A stretch of 64,000 nt of DNA from Polyangium mundeleinium (GTDB lineage Bacteria > Myxococcota_A > Polyangia > Polyangiales > Polyangiaceae). The stretch lies in contig NZ_JAQNDO010000001.1 in NCBI RefSeq assembly GCF_028369105.1, forward strand, positions 248,001 through 312,000, read 5' to 3'. Under the pieces are notes generated by a model. It worked only from the letters and a program-made list of their open reading frames with translations, was not told where the DNA came from and did no database searches. A program made the translations under genes and the position numbers. Shown here one piece after another: positions 41,815 to 50,612 of the stretch (position 1 is its first letter; each line of letters begins with the position of its first letter).

Positions 41815-42720
41815 TCACCGCGGCCGGTCGCCCACGATCGTGGCCCGCTCCATCTTGCGCACCCCCGGCCAGTAATCCTGGACCGCATAATGCTGCGTGC
41901 AGCGATTGTCCCAGATCGCCACGCTGTTCTTCTTCCACCGAAATCGAACCTGATACTCGGGGATCTGCGCCTGGCTGATCAGGTAGTTCAGCAGATGGCT
42001 CGCCCCAGGCGTGAAGTCCTGGCCAAAGCGCACGTTGTCCGGCGTGTGGAAGTTGACGAAGTGCGTGGTGAACGCATTGACGAACAGCGTCTTTTCGCCG
42101 GTCTCCGGATGGGTGCGCACCACCGGGTGCTCCGCGTCGGGGAAACGAGCCTTGAGCGCGTGGCGTTTCTCCAACGGCATGACCGCGCCGAACGTGGCCT
42201 CGATGCTGTGCCTGGCGCGCAGCCCCGCGATTTGCTGCTGGATGGGCTCGGGCAGGCGGCGGTAGGCCTCGACCATGTTGACCCAGATCGTGTCACCGCC
42301 GACGGCTGGCGTCTCCACGCAGCGCAGGACGCAGCCCATCGGCGGCGCTTCGCGAAAGGTCGTGTCGCAGTGATAGGCGTTCTCGTAGTGCTCCGGCGGG
42401 CTGTTCAGGTCCTTGTAAATGAGGACCAGCCCCGGATGGTCGGGATCGCTGCTGGCGACGGGGTGGTCTTCGAGCTCGCCGAAGCGCCTCGCGAACGCGA
42501 CGTGGTCGGCGCGCGTGATGTCCTGATCACGCAGGAACAGCACCCGGTGTTTCAGCAGGAGCGCGCGGATCTCCGCGAAGAGCCCGTCGTCGCGCACAGC
42601 GTCGGCCAGGCTCACGTGCTCGAGCTCGGCTCCGATCGTGCAGGTCAACGGCGCGACCTTGATGGAGTCGTGGGTCGCATGGCGAGGGATCGTCGATCGG
42701 GTCCGTGCTGCGCTCGTCAT
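41815..42720 (-). CDS. TauD/TfdA-family Fe(II)/2-oxoglutarate dioxygenase
   Basis: A 301-residue oxygenase. The iron-binding facial triad is visible: His117 and Asp119 in AYHCDTTFREAP, and His277 in NRCTQHYAVQDYWPG; Arg292 in KMERATI probably binds 2-oxoglutarate. Other family marks are VLFLRDQDITRADHVAFARR and NAFTTHFVNFH. Known reactions are hydroxylation of taurine, chlorophenoxyacetates or related compounds; the substrate here is unclear. It is the last of a three-gene minus-strand operon with a quinone oxidoreductase and a DUF849 enzyme. It converges on the Uma2 gene with 12 bases between stops. Confidence 0.92.
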   Translation of the reverse strand: MTSAARTRSTIPRHATHDSIKVAPLTCTIGAELEHVSLADAVRDDGLFAEIRALLLKHRVLFLRDQDITRADHVAFARRFGELEDHPVASSDPDHPGLVLIYKDLNSPPEHYENAYHCDTTFREAPPMGCVLRCVETPAVGGDTIWVNMVEAYRRLPEPIQQQIAGLRARHSIEATFGAVMPLEKRHALKARFPDAEHPVVRTHPETGEKTLFVNAFTTHFVNFHTPDNVRFGQDFTPGASHLLNYLISQAQIPEYQVRFRWKKNSVAIWDNRCTQHYAVQDYWPGVRKMERATIVGDRPR

Positions 42721-42739
42721 GGCGGCGTCTCCTGGTGGG

Positions 42740-43720
42740 TCAGGCGATGAAGATCGACGAACCGGTCGTCCTGCGTGCTTCGAGATCGCGGTGCGCCAGC
42801 GCCGCGTCCTCCAGCCGGTAGCGCTGGTTGATTTCGATCCGGATCCGCCCCGCGGCGACGTGGTCGAACAGCTCTCCGGCGAGCTCGGCCTTCTCCGCGG
42901 GATCGGCGATGTAATCGGCGAGCGCCGGGCGCGTGACGAAGACGGACCCTTTGACCGCGAGCTTCGATACGTCGAGCGGCGGCACCGGGCCCGAGCTCGT
43001 GCCCACGCAGACGAGCAGCCCGCGCCGCTTCAGGGAATCGAGCGAGCCCGTGAACGTGTCCTTTCCGACGCTGTCGTACACGACCGAGACGCCGGCTCCC
43101 CCCGTCAAGTCGCGCACGCGCCGGGCCACGTCCTCGCGGCCGTAATGGATGATGTGATCGCAGCCGTGCGCGCGGGCGATCTCCGCCTTGGCCTCGGTCG
43201 ACACCGTGCCGATCACCGTGAGGCCGAGGAGCTTCGCCCATTGCGACACGATCAGGCCCACGCCGCCCGCCGCCGCGTGGAGCAGGATGACGTCGCCGGC
43301 CTTCAAGGGCCAGATACGGCGCATCAGGTAGGCCGCCGTGAGGCCCCGCATGGTCATGGCCGCGGCGGTCTCGTAGCGGATGCCCTCGGGCAATCGAATC
43401 AACGGCGCCGCGGGCAGGGTTCGCTCGGTGCTGTAGGCGCCGAGCGTGTCCAGAAAGCCGGTGTACGTCACGCGGTCGCCCGGCGCGACGTTCGTGACGC
43501 CTTTTCCGACGGCCTCCACCACGCCGGCGGCCTCCACGCCAATGCCGCTCGGGAGCGGCACGGGATAAAGCCCCGTGCGAAAATAGGTATCTGCAAAGTT
43601 GAGCCCGACGGCGACGTGCCGGACCCGAGCCTCGAAAGGACCCGGATCACCGACGGTGACCTCCTCCCAGCGCAGGACCTCCGGTCCGCCGGTCTCGTGA
43701 AATCGAACCGCATGGGCCAT
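42740..43720 (-). CDS. zinc-free quinone oxidoreductase (MDR family)
   Basis: A 326-residue NADPH-dependent reductase. The N-terminal GroES-like domain (RFHETGGPEVLRWEEV, GLNFADTYFRTGLYP) is followed by the Rossmann motif HAAAGGVGLIVSQWAKLLG, ending with DLEARRTTGSSIFIA. These match quinone/zeta-crystallin-like oxidoreductases of the QOR1 type, which lack the catalytic zinc ligands. Family activity is reduction of quinones or enones. It lies between the DUF849 and TauD genes with about 20 bases on each side, supporting one operon and a shared catabolic path. Confidence 0.93.
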   Translation of the reverse strand: MAHAVRFHETGGPEVLRWEEVTVGDPGPFEARVRHVAVGLNFADTYFRTGLYPVPLPSGIGVEAAGVVEAVGKGVTNVAPGDRVTYTGFLDTLGAYSTERTLPAAPLIRLPEGIRYETAAAMTMRGLTAAYLMRRIWPLKAGDVILLHAAAGGVGLIVSQWAKLLGLTVIGTVSTEAKAEIARAHGCDHIIHYGREDVARRVRDLTGGAGVSVVYDSVGKDTFTGSLDSLKRRGLLVCVGTSSGPVPPLDVSKLAVKGSVFVTRPALADYIADPAEKAELAGELFDHVAAGRIRIEINQRYRLEDAALAHRDLEARRTTGSSIFIA

Positions 43721-43743
43721 GGGAATGCCCCCCTTCGGTGGCG

Positions 43744-44802
43744 CTAGGCCGCCCTGCGCCGCGGGACCCCGCGCTCGCCCGCCTCGCGATTGGGCGCAAA
43801 CCCGAGCTTTGCCAGGGTCTCGTCGGCGTCCTTGTAAAACGTGCCGATCTTGTAGATGCGGCGGGCCTCCTTGCCATCCGCCACGTCGCGGCCGAGCTCG
43901 CGCGCGATGCGGACGAGCTGCTCGATTTGCTGCACGGAGGTCATGCGCTGCCCCTTGCGCCCCCACAACGTATCCTCGATGCCGCACCGGGTGTGCAGCC
44001 CCATCGCGATGGCCATCGTGTTGATGGGGAGCACGTTTCGCATGACGCTCTCCAGCGTCAGGCAGGCGCCGTTCGGCACGCGGCGGATGAACTCCATCAT
44101 GTTGCAAGGGTTCGGCCCGTCGAATCCGCCGCCGATGGCGACCCAGGTGAGGTTGAGCGGCCCGGCGTAGGCGCCGTGGCGGATCAGGCGCTCCACCGTT
44201 TCGAGCTGGGGGACGCTGGCGAGCTGAAAATGGGTCTGGATGCCGGCGGCCGAGAGCCGCCGGAGGTGCTCCTCGACCCAGGCCGGGCCGGCCGGCACGG
44301 TCATCTCGCGGTAGGCTTTGTAGACATCGGGCCGCGCGAACGAGCTGCCGGCATAGTCGTCCTCGGTCATCAGCTCGACGATGTTCATCTGGCTCGTATT
44401 GATCGCGATCGTGACCTGATCGGGCTTCGGCGAGAGCTCGGCCAGCATGTGGCGCGTATCGTCGCTCAGCCATTTCGCCTTCTCCCCTTCGCCCTCCGGG
44501 GAGAAGGAGATCGAGCCGCCGACCTGCAGGATCATGTCGGGCACCGCGTCGCGCAGGCCCGCGAGGAGCTCGTTGAACCTGGACAGGCGCTTGGAGCCCT
44601 TGCCGTCCGCCTCGCGCGCGTGCACGTGCAGCACCGTGGCGCCGGCGTTGTAGCAATCCACGGCCTTCTGAACCTGCTCGGCCATCGTCACCGCGATGTC
44701 TTCGGGGAAATCGGTCGGCTCCCACTCCGGCCCGTACGGCGCGACCGTGATGACGAGCTTTTCCTGGTTCTCGGGGAACAGAGAGTCGTCGAGAAAGTCC
44801 AT
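43744..44802 (-). CDS. BKACE (DUF849) beta-keto acid cleavage enzyme
   Basis: A 352-residue enzyme of the 3-keto-5-aminohexanoate cleavage family, which uses acetyl-CoA to split a beta-keto acid into acetoacetate and a new CoA ester in a zinc-dependent reaction. Visible marks are AGATVLHVHAREADG (His59, His61), VTIAINTSQMNIVELMTEDD, PLNLTWVAIGGG and MAIAMGLHTRCGIEDTLWG. Substrate varies between members: 3-keto-5-aminohexanoate, dehydrocarnitine and beta-keto amino acids are known. The gene leads the operon with the quinone oxidoreductase and TauD-like genes. The specific substrate is not inferable from motifs. Confidence 0.92.
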   Translation of the reverse strand: MDFLDDSLFPENQEKLVITVAPYGPEWEPTDFPEDIAVTMAEQVQKAVDCYNAGATVLHVHAREADGKGSKRLSRFNELLAGLRDAVPDMILQVGGSISFSPEGEGEKAKWLSDDTRHMLAELSPKPDQVTIAINTSQMNIVELMTEDDYAGSSFARPDVYKAYREMTVPAGPAWVEEHLRRLSAAGIQTHFQLASVPQLETVERLIRHGAYAGPLNLTWVAIGGGFDGPNPCNMMEFIRRVPNGACLTLESVMRNVLPINTMAIAMGLHTRCGIEDTLWGRKGQRMTSVQQIEQLVRIARELGRDVADGKEARRIYKIGTFYKDADETLAKLGFAPNREAGERGVPRRRAA

Positions 44803-44927
44803 GGGACCTTCGTGGTTCCCGGCCGTTTCGAGCGCAAGCGCGGCGATCTCCTCACGTCGCCCGTCAGTGCACGAGGCTCACCCACGTCCCGTTGCGCGAG
44901 GTGTCCGGAGCCGATCCGATCCGTTCC

Positions 44928-44957
44928 TGGACATTTTCCGAGCTTCGATCGTACGAT
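44928..44957 (+). promoter_or_regulatory. possible sigma-70-like promoter
   Basis: TGGACA (44928-44933) and TACGAT (44952-44957), 18 bases apart, lie 57 bases upstream of the barrel-protein start at 45015. The -35 has one mismatch to TTGACA. Confidence 0.35.
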
Positions 44958-45014
44958 GCCTGAAGACCGCTTCCGAGCGCCCACGTACACGCCGCCAGGA
45001 GAAATGGCCACGCC

Positions 45015-46637
45015 GTGAACCAGCTCCCCCCATTTCCGCGAAACGGCCGCGCCTTCCATCCCCTCACGGGCGCGCGCTTCGTGGCCCTTTCGCTCGCCGG
45101 GCTGCTCTTCGCCGCGCCCGCCCTCGCCCAGTCGACCCCGCCTGCGGCGCCGAAGCGCACCTCCGGAATGTCCGTTCAGGATCAGCTCGACATGGATATC
45201 ACGCCCCTGCCCACCGGGTACGGGGCCGTATTCGTGCCGAGCCCCGCGGGGAGGTTGCCCGGCGCGAGCGTGCTCGTGCAATACGAGGGGGAGACGGTCG
45301 CGCGGGGATACATCGGCGAGCGGATCCCCGTGCCGCCGGGCCAGTATCGCGTGCTCGTGGGCTCCGGGCCCGAGGCGCTCCGGGCTTCGAGCGAGGTGAC
45401 GGTGGTCAAAGGAATGACCGTCACCGCGGCGCAGAACTTCGGCGTGCTCCGCGTGAGCCTCGTCGATGACCGAAAAGCGCCGATCGAGGACAAGTACGTC
45501 GTCGCGTCCGCGGACGGGGCCCGCGTGTATGGCCCCGTGGCGACCTCGGTCGACAAGGCGGCGAAGCCGGAGGCGCTCATCCTGCCGCCGGGCAGGTACA
45601 TCCTCGCGCTCGGCACGAATCCAAACGCGACCGTGAATTCGATCGCGATCCAGGTCGGCGGCGGCGAGCTCATCGAATACCGCGTCGTCATCGAGGACGG
45701 CAAGATCGTCCGCACCGAGTTCGGTCGTCCCGAGGCCGAGTACGAACCGAGCCCGTGGCGCGTGCAATGGGTCGTCGGCGGCGACGTGTCGTTCGCCCAG
45801 CGGATGAACCAGTTCTCCACGTACAACGGCGACGTCTTCATGGCGGGCGGGTTCACGAGCTTCGAGGGCGCCTACGACTCCGGCCGCCACCTCGCCCAGC
45901 TCAATGTCGGCATCGACGAGATGGTCCTCTCCTTGACCTCGCCCGTCGAGCAGGCATTTCCGCTCCGCAAGGTCGTCGACGAGGTGAGCGCGGAGCTGCT
46001 CTACAATTATCGCGTCGTCGGCATCCTCGGCCCTTACGCCCACGCCATGGGGTATGCGACGCTTTTCAACACCACCTATCGCGACGAGCAGCCGTACCGG
46101 GCGACGACGCGCGACGTGCAGGGGAAGGTGGTGAAGCAGGGGGATTATTTCGCCGGCGACGAGCTCGAGACGTTCGCCGGGGGCTTTCCCCTGTTCCTCC
46201 AGGAGGGCGCGGGGTTCGGGACACGCGTCGATTTCCTGGGCATCACGCTGGGCTTCCGCGCCGGGGCCGCGATGCGGCAATCGTTTTACGGCGGCGGGCG
46301 CTACGTGCAGGGGCGCTCGGGCGCGAACCTCGATCTGATCACGCTGCCGGACGCCTTCGATTACGGCGCGGAGGCGTCGGGGCTCGTCGGGTTCACGCTC
46401 TTCAAGGTGCTCTCCGTGAAGAGCCGCCTCGACCTGTTCGTGGACACGGATCAGTTCAGCGGGTTCCTCGGCGCGACGTACCGGCCCATTTATCGATGGG
46501 ACAACATCGCGAGCCTGCGCCTCTCGCGTTTCGCCTCCGTGGTGTACACGGCCGTCCTCAGGCGCGACGCTGCCGCGGTCGTGCCGAACCAGTTCGCCCA
46601 CACGTTCCGCCTGCGGCTCCAGGCGGCCATCTTCTGA
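45015..46637 (+). CDS. outer membrane beta-barrel-like exported protein
   Basis: A 540-residue protein. The first methionines start a Sec signal (SLAGLLFAAPALA), cleaved near AQS. Residues about 60-215 hold two or three small beta domains of PEGA/carboxypeptidase-regulatory type (VPPGQYRVLVGSGPEAL, LPPGRYILALGTNP). Residues about 240-540 alternate short amphipathic strands and turns (VVGGDVSFAQRMNQ, YALGYATLF-like, FGTRVDFLGITLGFRAG, VKSRLDLFVDTDQFSGF) and end with FRLRLQAAIF, the aromatic C-terminus of an outer membrane barrel. It opens a four-gene envelope operon. Specific ligand unknown. Confidence 0.65.
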   Translation: MNQLPPFPRNGRAFHPLTGARFVALSLAGLLFAAPALAQSTPPAAPKRTSGMSVQDQLDMDITPLPTGYGAVFVPSPAGRLPGASVLVQYEGETVARGYIGERIPVPPGQYRVLVGSGPEALRASSEVTVVKGMTVTAAQNFGVLRVSLVDDRKAPIEDKYVVASADGARVYGPVATSVDKAAKPEALILPPGRYILALGTNPNATVNSIAIQVGGGELIEYRVVIEDGKIVRTEFGRPEAEYEPSPWRVQWVVGGDVSFAQRMNQFSTYNGDVFMAGGFTSFEGAYDSGRHLAQLNVGIDEMVLSLTSPVEQAFPLRKVVDEVSAELLYNYRVVGILGPYAHAMGYATLFNTTYRDEQPYRATTRDVQGKVVKQGDYFAGDELETFAGGFPLFLQEGAGFGTRVDFLGITLGFRAGAAMRQSFYGGGRYVQGRSGANLDLITLPDAFDYGAEASGLVGFTLFKVLSVKSRLDLFVDTDQFSGFLGATYRPIYRWDNIASLRLSRFASVVYTAVLRRDAAAVVPNQFAHTFRLRLQAAIF

Positions 46638-46657
46638 CCGGAGGCCTCGCGACGCCC

Positions 46658-47065
46658 ATGCCATCGCTCGTTCGTCGCTCCCGAGGAATCATCCTGGCCG
46701 CGCTCCTCGGCGTCTCTCTGGCCGCGCTCTCGGGCTGCGGGCGCAATTACGGGCCTTATCCGGCCACGGCGCTCGAAGTGAACGAGCGGATCCTCCGCAT
46801 CCGGGGGGCCTTCGAGAAGGTGAAGGCCGATCCGCTCGCGAACGAGGTCCGGCTCGATTTGCAGCGGGCCGAGACGTGGATCGTCACGGCGGAGGCCGAG
46901 GCCAAGGACGGGAAGGTCGACGAGCGGGCCGACCTGTACCTGACGACCGCCGAGGGGCAGCTCTCGATGATCCAGACGCATTACGCGCGGCGCCGGGCGG
47001 AGGAAAAGCTGGCGAAGCGCAGGGAGCAGGCGCTCGCGCCGACGGCCGATGAAACCTCGGAGTGA
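46658..47065 (+). CDS. DUF4398-like small lipoprotein
   Basis: A 135-residue lipoprotein (lipobox ALSGC, Cys about 27). The mature region is helical: PATALEVNERILRIRGAFEK, RLDLQRAETWIVTAEAEAKD, and ADLYLTTAEGQLSMIQTHYA, RRRAEEKLAKRREQALAPT. The pattern of Ala-rich helices with Tyr-Leu-Thr and Glu-Ala resembles DUF4398-type lipoproteins often encoded before OmpA-like proteins. ATG 46658 follows the barrel stop by 20 bases; its stop at 47065 is 4 bases before the next start. Likely an accessory factor of the adjacent OmpA-like lipoprotein. Confidence 0.65.
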   Translation: MPSLVRRSRGIILAALLGVSLAALSGCGRNYGPYPATALEVNERILRIRGAFEKVKADPLANEVRLDLQRAETWIVTAEAEAKDGKVDERADLYLTTAEGQLSMIQTHYARRRAEEKLAKRREQALAPTADETSE

Positions 47066-47069
47066 TGGC

Positions 47070-49817
47070 ATGAGACGAACACGCATTCTTTTGCGGCTCC
47101 CGGGTGCCCTCTTCCTCGCGGCGCGCTTCGCGCCTGCGCTTTTCGTCGCGGCGTGCGCGTCGGCGCCGCCTCCGGCCCCGCTCACCGAGGCGGACCGGCT
47201 GCTCGCGCGCAAGGACACCGGGGATATCAAGATCGCCCGGCCCGAGCTCGTGGCCGAGGCGCGTGATTTGTTGCGTCGGGCAAAGGCGGCGCACAACATC
47301 GGCGACTCCGAGCGCGCGGCGCTCTATGCGTACCAGGCCATCCAGCTCTTCACGACGGCGAAAAACCTGGCCGAGCGCGACGAGGCGGAGCGGCTCTTGC
47401 GGGTCGTCGACAAGGCGGCGGGCGAGAGCGAGGAGGAGCGGCGAAAGGCCGAGCTGGAGGCGCGGCTCAAAAACCTCGAAGAGCAAAGCAAGAGCTCACC
47501 CGAGGCAGCGCGGGCGATGCGGGCCATCGACCGGGCGCACGAGAAGCAATTGGCGGCGCTCGAAAAAGGCGCGACCGGGGGCTCCGCGGGTGTTTACTTC
47601 CAGCAGGGGCAGGCCTTGCTGGAGGTCGCCCTCGACGCCTTCGAGGTGAAATCGTACGCGGAGGCGGCGAATGCGGGCCAGTCCGCGGCGGCTTCGTTCG
47701 TGTCGGCGATCGGCAGCGTGACGGAAAAGGACAAGGAGGCGGCGGCGGCGCCCGGCGGCGAAACGCCCGTGGAGCCGAGGCGAGCGGAGGAGACGAATGC
47801 AACACGGGCGGGCACGGCGAACGTCGAGGCGCCCCGCGCCGCCCCGCCGCGTCCGCGTGCAGGCGGGACGCGCGCGGCCGCGCCGTCGATCGAGGAGCTC
47901 GCGGACAGGACGCTCGTCTCGCTGGAGCTGCGGCGCGCGGAGGCGCTCGGCGAGCAGAAGGATCAGCGATGCCCGGGGCCGTTCCGCGAGATGGACGCGA
48001 TGCTCGTGCTGGCGCAGAAGCGGTTCCAGGTCGCCGATTACGAGCACGCGTACGAATATGCGCTGCGCGCCGACGAGCGGCTCCGTGCTTGTGACAAACT
48101 CGGGCTGGTCGCGGCTGCGATGCCGGCCGCAGCGACGCAGGCGGGCCAGAAGCGGGCGGAGGACGCGGAGGAGACAGCGCGCAAGAAGGCCGTCGTGGCG
48201 ATTCAGAAGGCCCAGGTCGAGAGCGCGCGGGCGCAGGTCGCGAACCCGAACGATCCGGGGGTGTTGCAAGGCAATCTGCTGCTCTCGAATGCGGATGCCT
48301 GGCTCGGGCGAAGATCGTACGAGGAGGCGGAGGACTTCGCCAACCGCGCGCTCGCCGTGCTCTCCAAGGTGAAGGCGCCGGAGCCCGCGAAGGTCGCCGC
48401 GAAGCCCGCCGCGCCGGCCGCGTCGGCCGCATCGAAGCCCGCGCCCGCGCCTCCGAGCGCGACGCAACCCACGCAGCCGCAGCCGCCGCAGCCCACGCAG
48501 CCCCAGGCCCCCGTGTACGTCGTCCAATCGCCGCCGCCCGTGCCCCCGGCGCCGCCGGGGACGACGGTGCGGATCGTCGACGAAAGGTCGGCGGCGCGCG
48601 AAGAGCAATTCCTCGCGGCCCGCTTGCAGCAAATGGAGCAAGCGCTCGCGCAGATGCAGCAGCAGAAGCAAGGGCCGGTCGATGCGTCCTGGCGGCCGGC
48701 CTACGAGCGGGTGTTCCGGGCGCTCTCGCTGCGGGATCGGGCGAGGCTCCGGTCGCCGGACGCAAAGAAGCGCCTGGACGAGGCGGATGCGCTCCTCGCG
48801 CAATCCCGCGCGGCCTGGCAGGCGAAACGTCATGCCGACGCGATGCGCCTCGCCGACGACGCGTCCGCCCTTCTCGAACCCCTCGCGGAGGTGACGGCGG
48901 ATCGGGGCAGCCCCGAGGAGCTCGAAGAGCGCACGAGGAAGGCCGACGCGCTCATTCGGGAGGCGAGCGTGGGGCAGCAGGTTTGCGAGAAAGAGGCGTG
49001 CGGCGACCGTGATCTCGCGGGGCATGCGAGCGCGAAGGAGCTGCTCGCCTCGGCGCGCCAGGCGTATGTCGACAGGCGCTTCGGGTATGCGATCGAGCTC
49101 GCGGGCAAGGCCAAGGAGCAATTCTCGGCCGCGCTGCAGAAGCCCCGGAAGGACGCGTCCGATCCGAAGATCGCAGCCGAGAAGCTCGAAGCCTTGCGGG
49201 AGGCGGCAGACAGCTCGCTCCGCGAGGCGAACATCACGAAGAAGATCTGCGAGACCCGCAATTGCCGCGCGATCGACGGCGAGGCGTGGATCCGCGCGAC
49301 CGAATACATGGTCTCCGCGCAAGCGGCCTACGTCGACAAACGTTACGAGGTGGTGAAAGATCTCGCCGACAAGGCGGACAAGATCTTCAAGGACACGATC
49401 GCCAAGCAGCCGGAGTTCCTCCTGCCCGCCGGCGTGACGCGGGTGGCGCGCTTCGGGTCGCAGCTCCGATTGAATCCGCCCGTGAAGTTCTCGAAGGGGA
49501 CGACGCTCACGCCCGCGAGCGAGGTCTCCCTCGACGAGCTCGCCAAGGTGCTGATCGAAAACAAGGCGGTGTACAAGCGGGTGTCGCTGATCGGGTTCAC
49601 GGATGGCTGGGGCGCCGCCGCGACGAACAAGAAGCTCTCGGCCGACCGCGCCGCGGCCGTGCGCGACGCGCTCATCCAGCGCGGCGTGTCCGCGGAGCTC
49701 CTGAGCTCGGAGGGGCGGGGCGCGGAGAGCCCGATCGCGAACAACAACACCCCGCAGGGCCGCGAGGACAATCGACGGATCGAGATCCACATGGAGCTCG
49801 TCGAGGGCATCAAATGA
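47070..49817 (+). CDS. OmpA-like lipoprotein with long helical repeat region
   Basis: A 915-residue protein. The start ATG 47070 follows GGAG and gives a lipoprotein signal (FVAACAS). The body (about 40-780) is helical, with repeated Glu/Arg/Ala-rich TPR-like helices (EARDLLRRAKAAHNIGDSER, EGEAWIRATEYMVSAQAAYV) and two Pro/Gln/Ala-rich linkers (about 440-490). The C-terminus (about 795-915) is an OmpA peptidoglycan-binding domain: ISLIGFTDGWGAAATNKKLS-like, SADRAAAVRDALIQRG and NNTPQGREDNRRIEIHMEL, with the conserved Asp and Arg. It probably links the outer membrane to peptidoglycan. The stop overlaps the next ATG (ATGA). Confidence 0.85.
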   Translation: MRRTRILLRLPGALFLAARFAPALFVAACASAPPPAPLTEADRLLARKDTGDIKIARPELVAEARDLLRRAKAAHNIGDSERAALYAYQAIQLFTTAKNLAERDEAERLLRVVDKAAGESEEERRKAELEARLKNLEEQSKSSPEAARAMRAIDRAHEKQLAALEKGATGGSAGVYFQQGQALLEVALDAFEVKSYAEAANAGQSAAASFVSAIGSVTEKDKEAAAAPGGETPVEPRRAEETNATRAGTANVEAPRAAPPRPRAGGTRAAAPSIEELADRTLVSLELRRAEALGEQKDQRCPGPFREMDAMLVLAQKRFQVADYEHAYEYALRADERLRACDKLGLVAAAMPAAATQAGQKRAEDAEETARKKAVVAIQKAQVESARAQVANPNDPGVLQGNLLLSNADAWLGRRSYEEAEDFANRALAVLSKVKAPEPAKVAAKPAAPAASAASKPAPAPPSATQPTQPQPPQPTQPQAPVYVVQSPPPVPPAPPGTTVRIVDERSAAREEQFLAARLQQMEQALAQMQQQKQGPVDASWRPAYERVFRALSLRDRARLRSPDAKKRLDEADALLAQSRAAWQAKRHADAMRLADDASALLEPLAEVTADRGSPEELEERTRKADALIREASVGQQVCEKEACGDRDLAGHASAKELLASARQAYVDRRFGYAIELAGKAKEQFSAALQKPRKDASDPKIAAEKLEALREAADSSLREANITKKICETRNCRAIDGEAWIRATEYMVSAQAAYVDKRYEVVKDLADKADKIFKDTIAKQPEFLLPAGVTRVARFGSQLRLNPPVKFSKGTTLTPASEVSLDELAKVLIENKAVYKRVSLIGFTDGWGAAATNKKLSADRAAAVRDALIQRGVSAELLSSEGRGAESPIANNNTPQGREDNRRIEIHMELVEGIK

Positions 49818-50572
49818 CGAGAAGGATGAAGCGGCTCACCGGAAGCGCGCTCGCCTACGCGGCCTGCGCCGCCGTTTCGCTCACGGCCGCGGCGCAGCCG
49901 GATCCTTTCGCCGATTACGAGGCGATGAAGCGCGGCCAGACGCCGCCGCCCCCGCCCGCGGCGTCGTTGCCCGCCGCCCTGCCGATCCCGTCGCCCGAGC
50001 CCGAGATCTCCACGGCGCCGTGGAAATGGAGCTTTGGGGGCCGGAGCGCGTTCAGCTACACGGGCATCTCGAACGATACGCTCCTCGCCGAGGAGCAGAG
50101 CAATACGACGCTCTTCTTCCGGCTGACGCCCACGGTGGGATTGACGGTGTACGAGCGGGTGCTCGTCTCCGCCTCGTTCGGCCTGCTCGGCAACAACCTC
50201 ACGCGCGAGGACGGCAGCAATGCGACCTCGGTCGCGGCGCTGCTCGAGTTCACCGGCCATTACATCCTGCCCGTCACGCGGCGGCTCGCGTTTATGCCTG
50301 GCCTCGGCATCGGTCCCTATTTCGGGTCGAACGACCGCAGGCTTCGGCTGCCCGACGGGCGCAAGGTCGACGAGGCTTCGAGCACGGTCGGCGTCGCGAT
50401 GTCGATGTATGCAATGTTCGGGTATCAGCTCTCGCCAAACCTCTCGGTGCGGACGGGCATCGCGCTCTACAGCCTGTTCCAGACCGAGCGCGTCGAGAGC
50501 GCGAACAAGAGCCTCGGGGCCTCGGCGGTGCACGTCGGCCTGCCGATCGAGCTCCATTTTCACGTTCTCTAG
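49814..50572 (+). CDS. outer membrane beta-barrel protein
   Basis: A 252-residue protein. The Sec signal ends near LTAAAQ, a Pro-rich linker runs about 45-65, and a barrel-like part follows with alternating strands (KWSFGGRSAFSYTGI, TTLFFRLTPTVGLTVYE, RVLVSASFGLLGNNLT, SVAALLEFTGHYILPVTR, LAFMPGLGIGPYFGS, AMFGYQLSPNLSVRTGIALY, HVGLPIELHFHVL). The aromatic strands and final LHFHVL fit an outer membrane barrel. The ATG overlaps the OmpA-like stop by four bases. It ends about 40 bases before the MoxR-type gene, which may be a separate transcript. Confidence 0.7.
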   Translation: MTRRMKRLTGSALAYAACAAVSLTAAAQPDPFADYEAMKRGQTPPPPPAASLPAALPIPSPEPEISTAPWKWSFGGRSAFSYTGISNDTLLAEEQSNTTLFFRLTPTVGLTVYERVLVSASFGLLGNNLTREDGSNATSVAALLEFTGHYILPVTRRLAFMPGLGIGPYFGSNDRRLRLPDGRKVDEASSTVGVAMSMYAMFGYQLSPNLSVRTGIALYSLFQTERVESANKSLGASAVHVGLPIELHFHVL

Positions 50573-50612
50573 CCTTTACCTCGGCCCCCGCGAGCCGCTA
50601 CCCTCGGCCGCG

